Source of the DNA: CAIWMF01 sp964402065
Lineage (GTDB): Bacteria > Verrucomicrobiota > Verrucomicrobiia > Chthoniobacterales > UBA6821
Reading direction: 5' to 3'
Assembly: GCA_964402065.1 (NCBI GenBank)
Contig: CAYOAN010000003.1
Coordinates: forward strand, 1 to 64,000
DNA: 64,000 bases
Part shown: one piece after another, positions 52,919 through 61,737 of the stretch
Numbering within the stretch: position 1 is the stretch's first letter
Layout of the letters: every line of letters begins with the position of its first letter
Made by a program: the position numbers and the translations under genes
Notes under the pieces: model-generated
Databases searched by the model: none
Told to the model about the DNA's origin: nothing
The model's input: only the letters and a program-made list of their open reading frames with translations

Positions 52919-53524
52919 ATGCGCCTTTCTTTTTTACCTTTCATTGCTCTTACTGCACTCTTCTTTTCCAGTTGTGCTTCGTATGACCATCGCCTCGATG
53001 ATCGTTCTACAAAATATCTTGGCACAGACGGCTCTCTCACACGCCAATCGCGTCTCTCGCTAGCAGATCAAGTTTCTTATTGGGATGGAGACAACGTTGC
53101 AGGAACTCCTTCGATTGTCATCGATTTAAGCGAACAACGACTTTATTACTATAAAGGAAATAAATTAGTTGGCGTTTCCGCTGTTTCTACAGGGGCTGAA
53201 GGGCGAGAAACAAAAACTGGCCATTATCGCATTAATCAAAAAGACCTCCATCATGTCTCTTCTTCTTGTGGCGATTATGTCAACAGCAGTGGCGAAATCG
53301 TTGTCAAAAACGTTGTCCGCAGCGAAAACAAAATGCCTCCTGGCGCACATTTTGTTGGTTCACCAATGCCTTATTTCATGAGAATTTATACGGGAGTCGG
53401 CATGCACACGGGCTTCCTACCTGGAGTACCTGACTCACACGGTTGCATCAGGCTCCCTGATCGGATGGCAAAGAAATTTTTTGAAGTAACGCCGATGGGC
53501 ACAGCCGTCACAGTCCAAAGGTAG
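52919..53524 (+). CDS. L,D-transpeptidase lipoprotein (YkuD domain)
   Basis: A 201-residue protein from ATG 52919 with a lipoprotein signal ending FFSSC. The YkuD domain is at residues about 60-200: SIVIDLSEQRLYYYKGNKLVGVSAVSTGAEGRETKTGHYRI, and the catalytic motif HTGFLPGVPDSHGCIRLPD, with Cys in SHGCIRL. It cross-links peptidoglycan stems (3-3 links) or attaches proteins to it, in the periplasm. Its last 17 bases overlap the convergent gpsA. An intact peptidoglycan-linked enzyme indicates this organism has a murein wall. Confidence 0.88.
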   Translation: MRLSFLPFIALTALFFSSCASYDHRLDDRSTKYLGTDGSLTRQSRLSLADQVSYWDGDNVAGTPSIVIDLSEQRLYYYKGNKLVGVSAVSTGAEGRETKTGHYRINQKDLHHVSSSCGDYVNSSGEIVVKNVVRSENKMPPGAHFVGSPMPYFMRIYTGVGMHTGFLPGVPDSHGCIRLPDRMAKKFFEVTPMGTAVTVQR

Positions 53525-54536
53525 ACGGGATTGAATCTTCTTCGGAGCGCAGTCGACGCTGCAGTAAATCGCGCATTGCTTCACGAGCTGTTTTCTTTTG
53601 ATAAAGCAGATCAACAACGGCATCAATAATCGGAACTTCAACACCAAGCTTCTGAGCACAAGCCTGAGCGCTCTGCGCAGTAACAAGCCCTTCAGCAACC
53701 ATCACCATGGAATGTTGAATTTCATCAGATGATATTCCCTCACAAAGCCTCAAACCAGCTTGGTAGTTGCGACTGTGCGGACTAAAGCAAGTTGCAATCA
53801 AATCACCAACACCACTCAATCCACTAAAAGTCTGTCGATCACCTCCCATAGCTACTCCGAGACGAGTCATCTCAGCAAGAGCACGTGTGACAAGACCAGC
53901 CTTTGCGTTTTCTCCCATACCTAAGCCATCAGAAATAGCAGCAGCAATGGCAAAAATATTTTTAAGAGCACCTCCTAATTGAATACCACGAAGATCAGGG
54001 CTCGTATAAGCACGATAGGAAGTCCCTTGAAAAAGAGAGAGTAACTTTGTTGATACGTCTAAATCTTGACATCCCAAAACTCCAGCAGCTGGCAATCCAC
54101 GAGCAACATCTCCTGCTAAGTTGGGACCTGAAAGAGCTGCCATTGTCGCATGAGGAAAAAGTTCTCCTAAAACTTCACTCATTAATTTACCACTCCCATG
54201 TTCAATTCCTTTTGTACAAGAAATCAAGGTTCCAGAAAAATGAGGCACCATTGCTGTAAAAGCCATTGCCACGCTTCTCAAAAATTTAGAAGGCACGACG
54301 AAAAAAATCACATCAGCTTGTACACATTCCATTAACTCGCTCGTGAAGTGAATATTTTTTGGAAAAATAATACCCGGAAGATATGTAGGATTAATCCGAG
54401 AAGTCTTCATCTCTTCAACATGATGGGAATTATGCCCCCAAAGCTTGATAGGATGGCCGTTCTGAGCCATGGTCAAAGCTAAGGCGCTCCCCCAACTTCC
54501 TGTTCCTAAAACACAAATTGTTTTTGCTTGAGTCAT
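53508..54536 (-). CDS. gpsA: Glycerol-3-phosphate dehydrogenase [NAD(P)+]
   Basis: A 342-residue enzyme; ATG 54536 gives MTQAKTICVLGTGSWGSALALTMAQNG with the dinucleotide motif GxGxxG. The catalytic Lys lies in LGGALKNIFAIAAAISDGLGMGENAKAGLV, and CTKGIEHGSGKLMSEV is a second conserved part. It makes sn-glycerol-3-phosphate for phospholipids. plsY, whose product uses that compound, lies 4 nt upstream on the same strand: the two act in sequence. A longer upstream start overlaps plsY and lacks homology. Confidence 0.95.
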   Translation of the reverse strand: MTQAKTICVLGTGSWGSALALTMAQNGHPIKLWGHNSHHVEEMKTSRINPTYLPGIIFPKNIHFTSELMECVQADVIFFVVPSKFLRSVAMAFTAMVPHFSGTLISCTKGIEHGSGKLMSEVLGELFPHATMAALSGPNLAGDVARGLPAAGVLGCQDLDVSTKLLSLFQGTSYRAYTSPDLRGIQLGGALKNIFAIAAAISDGLGMGENAKAGLVTRALAEMTRLGVAMGGDRQTFSGLSGVGDLIATCFSPHSRNYQAGLRLCEGISSDEIQHSMVMVAEGLVTAQSAQACAQKLGVEVPIIDAVVDLLYQKKTAREAMRDLLQRRLRSEEDSIPSTFGL

Positions 54537-54540
54537 GAAA

Positions 54541-55227
54541 TTATTTTTTCTTTTTGAAACTAGGTTCTGTTCCATCACAAAGCCGTCTCCAATTACTTCG
54601 ATGGCGCCAAATGACAACAGCAGTCATCAACAAGGAAACTAATACAGAAAGCCAATCAGCACGCATCCAAGAAGGCCAATCATAATGAGCTCCCATAAAA
54701 TAAAATATAGTCACTGTCACAGGGAGCATGGACGCGCCAATAAGAGAAGCTAGCGAAACATAACCAGTCGTAAAAAAAACAATTAACCAACTTCCTAAGC
54801 AAAAAGAAAATGATCCAGGAAAAAGACCTACAATAATTCCTGCTGATGTTGAAATCCCCTTCCCTCCACGAAACCCAAGCCAACAGGGGAAATTGTGTCC
54901 TAAGAGGGACATCAAGGCTGCAACAGCTCCCGGCGCTGAATGAGGGTCCATATGAACGGCTTCACTCCATCGTGTTGCTAAAATGACAGGCACCCATCCC
55001 TTTAAAAAATCGAGAGCAAAAACAGTTCCTCCCCATTTTTTTCCAAGTACCCGAACAACATTAGTAGCTCCAATATTGCCACTTCCATGTTGACGAATAT
55101 CAATACCACAATAGCGTCCTACTAAATAGCCAACAGGGACAGAGCCAATAAGGTAGGATACAAAGGAGAGCAGCAGCCAAGCTGAAAAATGGATATTGGA
55201 GGCTAGAAAAAAAGGAGTTTGTAGCAT
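54541..55227 (-). CDS. plsY: Acyl-phosphate glycerol-3-phosphate acyltransferase
   Basis: A 228-residue inner-membrane enzyme with about six helices. Conserved motifs: YLIGSVPVGYLVGR, IDIRQHGSGNIGATNVVRVLGKKWG (catalytic loop), LGHNFPCWLGFRGGKGISTSAG and a late VIWRHRSNWRRL. It transfers an acyl group from acyl-phosphate to glycerol-3-phosphate, the first phospholipid step. It is followed 4 nt later by gpsA, which supplies the substrate. Confidence 0.95.
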   Translation of the reverse strand: MLQTPFFLASNIHFSAWLLLSFVSYLIGSVPVGYLVGRYCGIDIRQHGSGNIGATNVVRVLGKKWGGTVFALDFLKGWVPVILATRWSEAVHMDPHSAPGAVAALMSLLGHNFPCWLGFRGGKGISTSAGIIVGLFPGSFSFCLGSWLIVFFTTGYVSLASLIGASMLPVTVTIFYFMGAHYDWPSWMRADWLSVLVSLLMTAVVIWRHRSNWRRLCDGTEPSFKKKK

Positions 55228-55444
55228 TGTTCTTTTATTGATGATCTATTTTGGATCAGGGGGTTCTATTCTCTAACACCATAACAGTGAAAACAATTCT
55301 TTTAACCTAAAAGCATGACTAAAAATGAAAACCTTTGCTCAAGGAGTTAGCTTAAAAGTGCTTTTTATAGTGTATTATATTGAGCCTATAAAAAAATTAT
55401 TTCTAGTCATGTTTTAAAGTTTAATACTGTAGGATATTTTTAAC

Positions 55445-55990
55445 ATGATGCTCGTTAGCCTGATGTTTTTTTCTCTGCTGAATGTGATGACTATTTCGAA
55501 TAACAATGCTTCTGTTCGCCTTGTAGGTCCTGACGGCCTTCCAGGGCCAGTCGTTTCAGTACCTTGTATTGTTAAAACTGACGCGGCTTGGAAAAAGCAA
55601 CTGGGCACGACTGCGTACCGCATCTTACGAGCTAAAGGAACTGAAGCTCCTTTTTGCGGCAACCTTTTGGACAATCATCAAGATGGCATCTATTTTTGTG
55701 CAGGATGCGATCTCCCTCTTTTTTCTTCTCTTTCAAAGTTCACCTCTGGCACTGGCTGGCCCAGTTTTTTTCAACCTTTTGCCAAAGAAAATATTGTCAC
55801 TCAACACGACACTTCACATGAGATGATTCGTAATGAGATTCTCTGCGCTCGCTGCGGAGGGCATCTTGGGCATGTCTTTAATGATGGACCTCCTCCAACT
55901 AACCTGCGCTATTGCTTAAATTCAGTAGCATTAGTTTTTAGGAATAAAGATCATTTTAATCACTTAAAGAATCCCCCTGATCGTAATTAA
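55445..55990 (+). CDS. msrB: Peptide methionine (R)-S-oxide reductase
   Basis: A 181-residue MsrB. Zn-binding Cys pairs: FCAGCDLP and CARCGGHLG; catalytic Cys in RYCLNSVALVF; other motifs FTSGTGWPSFFQP and HVFNDGPPP. It repairs oxidised methionine in proteins. The first 35 residues are extra: MMLVSLMFFSLLNVMTIS could be a short signal or anchor, though an internal ATG at 55487 would remove it. An exported MsrB would defend envelope proteins. Its end overlaps the convergent gene at 55956 by 35 bases. Confidence 0.92.
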   Translation: MMLVSLMFFSLLNVMTISNNNASVRLVGPDGLPGPVVSVPCIVKTDAAWKKQLGTTAYRILRAKGTEAPFCGNLLDNHQDGIYFCAGCDLPLFSSLSKFTSGTGWPSFFQPFAKENIVTQHDTSHEMIRNEILCARCGGHLGHVFNDGPPPTNLRYCLNSVALVFRNKDHFNHLKNPPDRN

Positions 55991-56411
55991 AACGAGTGTT
56001 CTTCACTTCTTTTGTTATTTTTTTGGAATTTGTCATTGGAAAAAATCGTAACGATATCCAGTCCACCATAGAAGTTGGCTTATCACAATATGCAAGAGTA
56101 CTTCGCCTTGTAGTATATTCATCATCCAGAGCCTCACCCTGTTTTCCAGAGAAATTTAGTGAAATTCCTTTTGAAATCCAATTACGTAACGAAAAAGCTC
56201 TAGGAGCATTAGAAAAAAAAGATCCTATATTACTAGCAATGCCTTTTAAGCCTGACAAAAAAGTTCTTCCTTTAGCTGCAAAAGAAGCTTTAGCCGAAAT
56301 TCCATTGTTGAATGCCCCTTGTAGTCGAGTCGACTGGGCGCTGTTGGAACCTTTTTCAGGAATACCATTTGAAATCGGTCTATTCAAATCAATAGGTTCA
56401 CCTATATTCAT
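55956..56411 (-). CDS. Orphan small protein, possible secreted substrate
   Basis: A 151-residue polar protein without signal peptide. The N-terminus (MNIGEPIDLNRPISNGIPEK) is Ser/Asn/Pro-rich; a basic Gly/Ser/Phe stretch follows (FLSGLKGIASNIGSFFSNAPRAFSLRNWISKG). No family is recognised. A similar mix of Ser/Asn-rich head and aromatic patches occurs in the gene at 37731. It starts 30 nt downstream of nadE on the same strand. An opposite-strand frame of 149 codons covers it, but looks less protein-like. Effector status is only a guess. Confidence 0.4.
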   Translation of the reverse strand: MNIGEPIDLNRPISNGIPEKGSNSAQSTRLQGAFNNGISAKASFAAKGRTFLSGLKGIASNIGSFFSNAPRAFSLRNWISKGISLNFSGKQGEALDDEYTTRRSTLAYCDKPTSMVDWISLRFFPMTNSKKITKEVKNTRFNYDQGDSLSD

Positions 56412-56441
56412 TTCATTTATAAAAAGTAAGCCTTTTTACTA

Positions 56442-58091
56442 TTAAATATACTTTTGTGCAATTGGAAAGCGACGCCCTCTTCCAAAAGCACGACCTGTAA
56501 TTTTCAAAACAGGCGCCGCCTGTTGGCGCTTGTATTCATTGCGATGAAGCTGAGTCAAAATCCAACGCACCATCTTTTCTTCAAACCCACGTGCTATAAT
56601 TTCAGAAATGGAACAATGCTCTTCAATAGCAAGATGCAAAATAGCATCGAGTGTTTCATAGGGCGGTAAGGAATCTTGATCTTTTTGATCAGGTCTTAAC
56701 TCGGCACTTGGTGCTTTCTCGAGTGTGGTGCGAGGGATTATCTCTCCTTTTTTATTAATCCAATGGGCTAACTCATAGACCCATGTTTTTGGCAAATCAC
56801 CGATCACTGCAAGGCCTCCACACATATCCCCATACAATGTACAATAGCCAACAGCCATTTCACTTTTATTGCCCGTTGTGAGAACCATGCTCTTGAATTT
56901 ATTAGAAAGAGCCATGAGCGTTATCCCTCGTAGACGCGCTTGAAGATTTTCTTCCGTCAGATCAGCAGCATAAGTTGCAAAAGGTTTACTCAATGTTTGC
57001 ATCATTGTTTCATAAGCTTCGTTGATCGGCAAATGAAGCGTTGGTATTTTCAAATTTGTTGCCAACGCCTGAGCATCATCAATACTTCCCTGAGAGGAAT
57101 AAGGGCCTGGCATTAATACACCCGTCACGGAATCGGCTCCCAGTGCTGTTACAGCGATCGCTGCGACCAAGGCAGAATCAATCCCACCACTCAGCCCCAG
57201 AATCGCTTTTTGAAAACCACATTTGTGAAAATAATCTCTTACACCAAGAACCAACACATCGTAGAGTTCTTGTAGCTGGAGATCGCGAGACGGATTCTCC
57301 TGACTCGTTGTAGAAAGTAGCTTTTTGATACGTGTCACATCAATGACTTTGTTCTCTTCATGGCACGAAGAAAGATGCTGTACAGCTTCCCCTCCGGAAG
57401 CAATCGCCAGTGAACCTCCATCAAAAATCAATTGATCATTTCCACCTACGGCATTGCAGTAGACAATAGGAACGTGAAAGCGCTTTGCTTGGGCACACAA
57501 CATTTTTTCACGTTGTGCTGGCTTTCCTAGCTGAAAAGGAGAAGCACTCAAGTTAACAATTAACTCCGCTCCTGCTGTTATCAGCTCTTCAAGAGGATCA
57601 CAGCGATATAAAGCTTGTGGTAAATAAGCTGAGGTCCAAAGATCTTCACAAATCGTAATTCCTATTTTTTTTCCTTGAATCTCTACGACTAATGATTTTT
57701 CTCCTGGCTCAAAGTATCGAGTTTCATCAAAAACATCGTACGTCGGCAATAAACGTTTATGAGCAATTAGGATTGGCCGACCGTGCTGTAATACAGCGGC
57801 TGCGTTAAAAAAGGGTTTTCCTTTTCCTGTCATATTGCTGTCCACAAATCCGACAATCAACGGAACTTCACTAATTTTTTCTTGAAGCCAATCAAGTTGT
57901 TTGCGCACACCTTCAACGAATTTATTGATAAAAAGAAGGTCTTGTGGTGGATAGCCTGTAATGGCTAGCTCTGGAGTTATAACAAGCTCTGCACCTTGCT
58001 CCACAAGCTCGCGGTAAGCTGTAAGAATACGATCAGCATTTCCTGCAAGATCACCAACGGTCGTATTAATTTGTGCAATCCCTATGTTCAT
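56442..58091 (-). CDS. nadE: Glutamine-dependent NAD+ synthetase
   Basis: A 549-residue two-domain enzyme. The nitrilase-like glutaminase (residues 1-250) has its Glu (VITPELAITGYPPQDLL), Lys (LIAHKRLLPTYDVFDETRYF) and Cys (GITICEDLWTS). The synthetase domain starts near 270 with the ATP P-loop ILGLSGGIDSALVAAIAV and continues to TTGNKSEMAVGYCTLYGDMCGGLAVIGDLPKTWVY. It amidates deamido-NAD+. Residues after PSAELRPDQKDQDSLPPYETLD are as in the family. De novo or salvage NAD partners are not in the window. Confidence 0.96.
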   Translation of the reverse strand: MNIGIAQINTTVGDLAGNADRILTAYRELVEQGAELVITPELAITGYPPQDLLFINKFVEGVRKQLDWLQEKISEVPLIVGFVDSNMTGKGKPFFNAAAVLQHGRPILIAHKRLLPTYDVFDETRYFEPGEKSLVVEIQGKKIGITICEDLWTSAYLPQALYRCDPLEELITAGAELIVNLSASPFQLGKPAQREKMLCAQAKRFHVPIVYCNAVGGNDQLIFDGGSLAIASGGEAVQHLSSCHEENKVIDVTRIKKLLSTTSQENPSRDLQLQELYDVLVLGVRDYFHKCGFQKAILGLSGGIDSALVAAIAVTALGADSVTGVLMPGPYSSQGSIDDAQALATNLKIPTLHLPINEAYETMMQTLSKPFATYAADLTEENLQARLRGITLMALSNKFKSMVLTTGNKSEMAVGYCTLYGDMCGGLAVIGDLPKTWVYELAHWINKKGEIIPRTTLEKAPSAELRPDQKDQDSLPPYETLDAILHLAIEEHCSISEIIARGFEEKMVRWILTQLHRNEYKRQQAAPVLKITGRAFGRGRRFPIAQKYI

Positions 58092-58212
58092 AAATAAGCA
58101 GGCTCCAGTTTATGAGTAAAGATGGTATTAGAGTCCATAGAAAAACTGCTTCTACTTGAATTTTCCAAGACAGAAAAATATTTGTCAGTTTCTCAATTTT
58201 AAAAATAACCCC

Positions 58213-58354
58213 TTAGAGCGTATTAAAAAATATTATGGCCGATGTAGTGCCAGGAATGAGGGGCGTAGAAACGGCGTTATATCTCATCTTCGAGGCTTCA
58301 AGCCCTGGAGTGACGCCGCAATGCGCGGCTATAGAATTTTTTAACATGCTCTAA
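58213..58354. repeat. Miniature inverted-repeat element, family A, copy 2
   Basis: 142 bp with ends TTAGAGCGTATTAAAAAAT and ATTTTTTAACATGCTCTAA. Inverted similarity runs about 28 bp. It is about 80 % like the copy at 27100-27240, sharing the same outer arms and CTGGAGTGACGCCGCAATGCGCGGCTATAG-type right half. It sits between nadE and rplQ, both minus-strand. A 62-codon open frame through it is an artefact of the repeat. Confidence 0.75.
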
Positions 58355-58362
58355 ACAAATGA

Positions 58363-58382
58363 GCCTGGACATTTGTCCAGGC
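58363..58382 (-). terminator. Likely terminator of the rpoA-rplQ transcript
   Basis: GCCTGGAC and GTCCAGGC form an 8-bp perfect GC-rich stem with a 4-nt loop. On the minus strand it is followed by TCATTTGTTT, a moderate U-rich tract. It lies 57 bp after the rplQ stop. Confidence 0.5.
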
Positions 58383-58439
58383 CCATTGCGATTTTTGTTA
58401 TGAGGCTATTTTAGTCCCGGCCTCACCGGTTCTGGGGAT

Positions 58440-58862
58440 TTATTTTTTTGAAGCTTTTTTAACTTCAACAGTTTTTTCCTCAGGTGCCTCAATAGTGGAT
58501 GCTACAGGTGCATCAACCCATTCCAAATAAGCCATCGGAGCGCTATCGCTCTGACGAGGCCCTATCTTAATAATACGGGTGTAACCACCTTGCCGATTAG
58601 CTGCCGCAGGTGCAATGGTTTCAAAAAGAACTTTGACCATCTCTTTTTGTTTGAGATAGGAAATGGCCATACGCCGTGCGTGCAAATCTCCTTTTTTACC
58701 AAGAGTAACCATCTTTTCTGCAAGCGGCTTAGTAGCCTTTGCTTTAGCAAGTGTTGTTTTAATACGGCGGTGCTCAATCAAGCTACAAACTTGATTAGAG
58801 AGCATAGCATCTCGGTGTGCTGTGGAGCGGCCGAGCTTAACAGTTTTTCTGCGATGACGCAT
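58440..58862 (-). CDS. rplQ: 50S ribosomal protein L17
   Basis: A 140-residue protein. The conserved start MRHRRKTVKLGRSTAHRDAMLSNQVCSLIEHRRIKTTLAKAKATKPLAEKMVTLGK is complete, followed by ANRQGGYTRIIKIGPRQSDSAPMAYLEWVD. The last 25 residues are an acidic/Lys-rich extension, seen in many phyla. It follows rpoA by 39 nt, the standard end of the ribosomal alpha operon. Confidence 0.97.
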   Translation of the reverse strand: MRHRRKTVKLGRSTAHRDAMLSNQVCSLIEHRRIKTTLAKAKATKPLAEKMVTLGKKGDLHARRMAISYLKQKEMVKVLFETIAPAAANRQGGYTRIIKIGPRQSDSAPMAYLEWVDAPVASTIEAPEEKTVEVKKASKK

Positions 58863-58901
58863 AAATTTAAAAAATAGTGTTAAAAGTTAAAAAATCAAAA
58901 A

Positions 58902-59909
58902 CTATTCTGTTATTGACACAACAGTTTCAACAAGGCCTGCCTCGAACTTCATTCCAAGTCCAAGACCAAGTTGTACGAGTTTATCTTTGATTTCGTTGAG
59001 TGATTTCTTACCAAAGTTGCGATATTTCAGCATTTCTGGTTCTGATTTTTGTGCCAATTGTCCAACAGTTGTAATATTCGCATTGTTCAAGCAATTAGCA
59101 GCACGAACGGAAAGCTCAATTTCATTGACGCTCATCGCTAATAATTTTTTCAAGCGGCTATTTTCTTGGCTCACTTCGGTTGGAGTTTCATCAAACTCCA
59201 CTTGAGTATCATCATAATTAACGAAGACATCAAAATGATGACGCAAGATTGCAGATGCTTGAAGAATGGACTCCTCTGGAGTTAAACGACCATCTGTCCA
59301 AATTTCAAGAATGAGCTTGTCATAATCAGTGCGTTGTCCAACGCGTGTGTTTTCTACAGCATACTTGACTTTTGTCACCGGAGAAAAGATAGAGTCAATC
59401 GCGATCACGCCAATTGGCATGTCGGGATATTTGTTTTCATCTCCAGTTGCAAATCCGCGTCCTACCTTAATTTCAAGCTCAACCTCAAATTTCATCTTCC
59501 TGTCAAGAGTACAGATGTGCTGGTCAGGATTAAGCACTTCACATTGAGCGCTTGAAGTGATATCGCCTGCAGTGACAGCTCCTTCTTTGTTCACAGAAAG
59601 TGTCAAGTTGCGCACTTCATGATCGTGAGCCTTAAATTTTACTTTTTTAAGGTTGAGAATAATTTCAACCACATCCTCAACAACGCCAGGCAAGCTGGAA
59701 AATTCATGGGAAGCTCCTTCAATACGAATCGAAGTAATTGCTGCTCCTTCAAGAGAGGAAAGCAAAGTCCGGCGAAGGGAGTTACCGATAGTGTGTCCGT
59801 AGCCAGCTTCAAATGGCTCTGCAATAAATTTAGCGTAAGTAGGAGTTGCCGTGCTCTCTTCCTTAACGAGAGATTTCGGCATTTCAAAACGACCAAGACG
59901 AATAGGCAT
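58902..59909 (-). CDS. rpoA: RNA polymerase alpha subunit
   Basis: A 335-residue protein; ATG 59909 gives MPIRLGRFEMPKSLVKEEST, an N-terminus of the kind found in Verrucomicrobiota. The N-terminal assembly domain has EAGYGHTIGNSLRRTLLSSLEGAAITSIRIEGASHEFSSLPGVVEDVVEIILNLKKVK. The C-terminal domain has ELSVRAANCLNNANITTVGQLAQKSEPEMLKYRNFGKKSLNEIKDKLVQLGLGLGM. It nucleates RNA polymerase and contacts UP elements and regulators. rplQ follows; no rpsD/rpsK lies upstream within the window. Confidence 0.97.
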   Translation of the reverse strand: MPIRLGRFEMPKSLVKEESTATPTYAKFIAEPFEAGYGHTIGNSLRRTLLSSLEGAAITSIRIEGASHEFSSLPGVVEDVVEIILNLKKVKFKAHDHEVRNLTLSVNKEGAVTAGDITSSAQCEVLNPDQHICTLDRKMKFEVELEIKVGRGFATGDENKYPDMPIGVIAIDSIFSPVTKVKYAVENTRVGQRTDYDKLILEIWTDGRLTPEESILQASAILRHHFDVFVNYDDTQVEFDETPTEVSQENSRLKKLLAMSVNEIELSVRAANCLNNANITTVGQLAQKSEPEMLKYRNFGKKSLNEIKDKLVQLGLGLGMKFEAGLVETVVSITE

Positions 59910-60134
59910 AATCAATAATTTCTGTGCCGGGTTTCCCTTGGCGCAACGATATTTGAGGTCTAGCCAAACATCCAAGGACCGACGGCGGTTTAAGACTTTT
60001 GCGCGCGCAGAGAATCTAACAGAAAAGGCAAATTAGGCAACCACTTTTTATCAAGGGAAGCAGGAAAAAGTTTTTAATCTTACCTCAAGGAATCACCCCT
60101 CTTTTTCAGAAAAAATGACTCCTTTATTGTTTGG

Positions 60135-61154
60135 TTAACAATGTGCTACTGCTGCAATTGTCTGCACGATACGGCTTGCAATCTTGTAGGGATCAGCTTG
60201 CGAATTAGGACGACGATCTTCCAAATAACCTTTATACCCGTTGTTGACAAAGCTATGTGGAATGCGGATCGAAGCTCCACGATTGGCAATTCCATAGTTA
60301 AATTTGTCAATCGATTGTGTTTCATGAAGTCCTGTTAGACGAAGATGATTGTCAGGCCCGTAAACAGCGATGTGTTCGTTTTTGTATTTATCAAAAGCGG
60401 TCATTAACCTTTCAAAATAGTCTTTACCGCCATGTTCCCTCATAAATTTTGTTGAAAAATTACAGTGCATGCCGGACCCATTCCAATCGAAGTCTTTTCC
60501 AAGAGGCTTGCAATGAAACTCAACATCAACACCGTAGCTTTCACAGAGGCGCATGAGCAAGTAGCGCGCCATCCAAACCTCATCAGCAGCGGTCTTGGAG
60601 CCTTTCCCAAAAATCTGAAACTCCCATTGTCCTTTGGCTACTTCTGCATTAATTCCTTCATGATTAATTCCTGCCGCAAGGCAAAGCTCCAAGTGTTCTT
60701 CTACAATATCACGAGCAACATCGCCAACCTGTGCATAGCCAACGCCGCAATAATAGCGACCTTGAGGTTCAGGAAAGCCGTCCTGCGGAAAACCGAGAGG
60801 GCGTCCATTTTGATAAAGAAAATATTCCTGCTCAAACCCAAACCAGAGATCAGGATCATCTAAAATTGTAGCACGTGCGTTGGAAGGGTGAGGCGTTCCA
60901 TCTGGCATTAACACTTCTGCCATGACCAAAAATCCATTCTCTTTTGTTGGATCGGCATAGAGCGCTACAGGATTAAGCATGCAGTCGGAGCTTTTTCCCT
61001 CTGCTTGGCGCGTAGAGCTTCCATCAAAATTCCACATAGGGATCTCCTCTAGCGTTGGCGGCGCTGCAAATTCTTTAACCGCAATTTTGCTACGAAGGTT
61101 AGCAACAGGTTCATAGCCGTCGAGCCAGACATATTCTAGTTTGTATTTAGGCAT
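60135..61154 (-). CDS. glnA: Glutamine synthetase, type II-like short form
   Basis: A 339-residue enzyme that makes glutamine from glutamate, ammonia and ATP. It is much shorter than GSI (about 470): LEYVWLDGYEPVANLRSKIAV, IPMWNFDGSSTRQAEGKSSD (Tyr/Trp-Asn-Phe-Asp-Gly-Ser-Ser-Thr), GFEQEYFLYQNGRPLGFP, EVAKGQWEFQIFGKG, NGSGMHCNFSTKFMR and NRGASIRIPHSFVNNGYKGYLEDRRPNSQADPY are GSII hallmarks. No adenylylation Tyr is expected. It is divergent from the kinase gene. PII (38269) may regulate it. The leader before the ATG is almost pure pyrimidine, with CTTCTC/CACTTC repeats. Confidence 0.95.
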   Translation of the reverse strand: MPKYKLEYVWLDGYEPVANLRSKIAVKEFAAPPTLEEIPMWNFDGSSTRQAEGKSSDCMLNPVALYADPTKENGFLVMAEVLMPDGTPHPSNARATILDDPDLWFGFEQEYFLYQNGRPLGFPQDGFPEPQGRYYCGVGYAQVGDVARDIVEEHLELCLAAGINHEGINAEVAKGQWEFQIFGKGSKTAADEVWMARYLLMRLCESYGVDVEFHCKPLGKDFDWNGSGMHCNFSTKFMREHGGKDYFERLMTAFDKYKNEHIAVYGPDNHLRLTGLHETQSIDKFNYGIANRGASIRIPHSFVNNGYKGYLEDRRPNSQADPYKIASRIVQTIAAVAHC

Positions 61155-61220
61155 AGAGAAGGAGAAGGAAGTGAGAAGTGAGGAATGGTAAGGACTAATA
61201 ATAAAGGCAAACCATGAAAG

Positions 61221-61324
61221 TTGAAGTTAAAAATTGAAACTTTATCCTTGAGGCTACGCTTAATAAAAAAAATTTATTTTTGCGGAAGGCAAAAATTAAC
61301 ATAAACTTCGACTTTTAACTTCAC
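61221..61324 (+). promoter_or_regulatory. Long hairpin leader upstream of the minimal-kinase gene
   Basis: 61221-61245 and 61301-61324 are inverted complements over about 24 bp with few mismatches. The right arm contains AAACTTCGACTTTTAACTTC, almost the same words as in the pyrF leader at 23769. It ends 8 nt before the ATG at 61333. Confidence 0.5.
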
Positions 61325-61332
61325 ATTATAAA

Positions 61333-61737
61333 ATGCAAGCCGTTAAAGACACCCTCCGCGCAACAGTTCACGTCACTTTTGATGGACGTGTTCTCAAGCA
61401 ATTTCGAGGACCTCAAGCTAAAGAGCGTTTTACCAATGAAGTCAAAGTCCTTCGTTTTTTGGAACAACGTCACTGCCCCTTCGTACCTCGCTTACTAGAA
61501 GTTGATGAAAACATTTTGAAAATCGTAACCACCAGTTGCGGTTCACGGGTAGAGCATCTCGATGAAGACCGATTACAGGAAATTTTTAAAGAGCTCGAAG
61601 AATATGGCGTTCACCACGATGATCGCAACAAACAGAATGTAACCTATCGTCAGCGAGACGGTCGTTTTTGTATTATTGATTTTGAATTTGCTACCATTTA
61701 TGAACCCATTAACGCTCCGCTGGTCCGCGCATACTGA
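61333..61737 (+). CDS. Minimal protein-kinase-like protein
   Basis: A 134-residue protein that keeps only the essential kinase motifs: a Lys (GRVLKQFRG), the Glu helix (KERFTNEVKVLRFLE), hinge-like residues, the catalytic loop HHDDRNKQNVTY (H-x-D-x-x-x-x-N spacing intact) and a metal-binding IIDFEFA. It stops just after the DFE, so nearly the whole C-lobe is missing. Other small kinases (RIO- or Bud32-like) also end early, but not this early. The downstream PP2C phosphatase gene overlaps it by 38 nt, suggesting a linked kinase/phosphatase pair. Substrate unknown. Confidence 0.65.
   Translation: MQAVKDTLRATVHVTFDGRVLKQFRGPQAKERFTNEVKVLRFLEQRHCPFVPRLLEVDENILKIVTTSCGSRVEHLDEDRLQEIFKELEEYGVHHDDRNKQNVTYRQRDGRFCIIDFEFATIYEPINAPLVRAY

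Noticed and set aside
55370..55400. TATAGTGTATTATAT motif before msrB as a family B end
   Set aside because: It resembles a left end, but no right end or interior similarity follows. It may simply be a promoter -10 region.
55996..56445. 149-codon plus-strand frame opposite the gene at 55956
   Set aside because: It starts after msrB with no leader signal and overlaps nadE's end. The minus frame has a more protein-like composition. Not certain.
58156..58344. 62-codon plus-strand open frame
   Set aside because: It runs through the family A inverted-repeat element; the same translated words recur in the other copy, so it reflects the repeat and not a gene.
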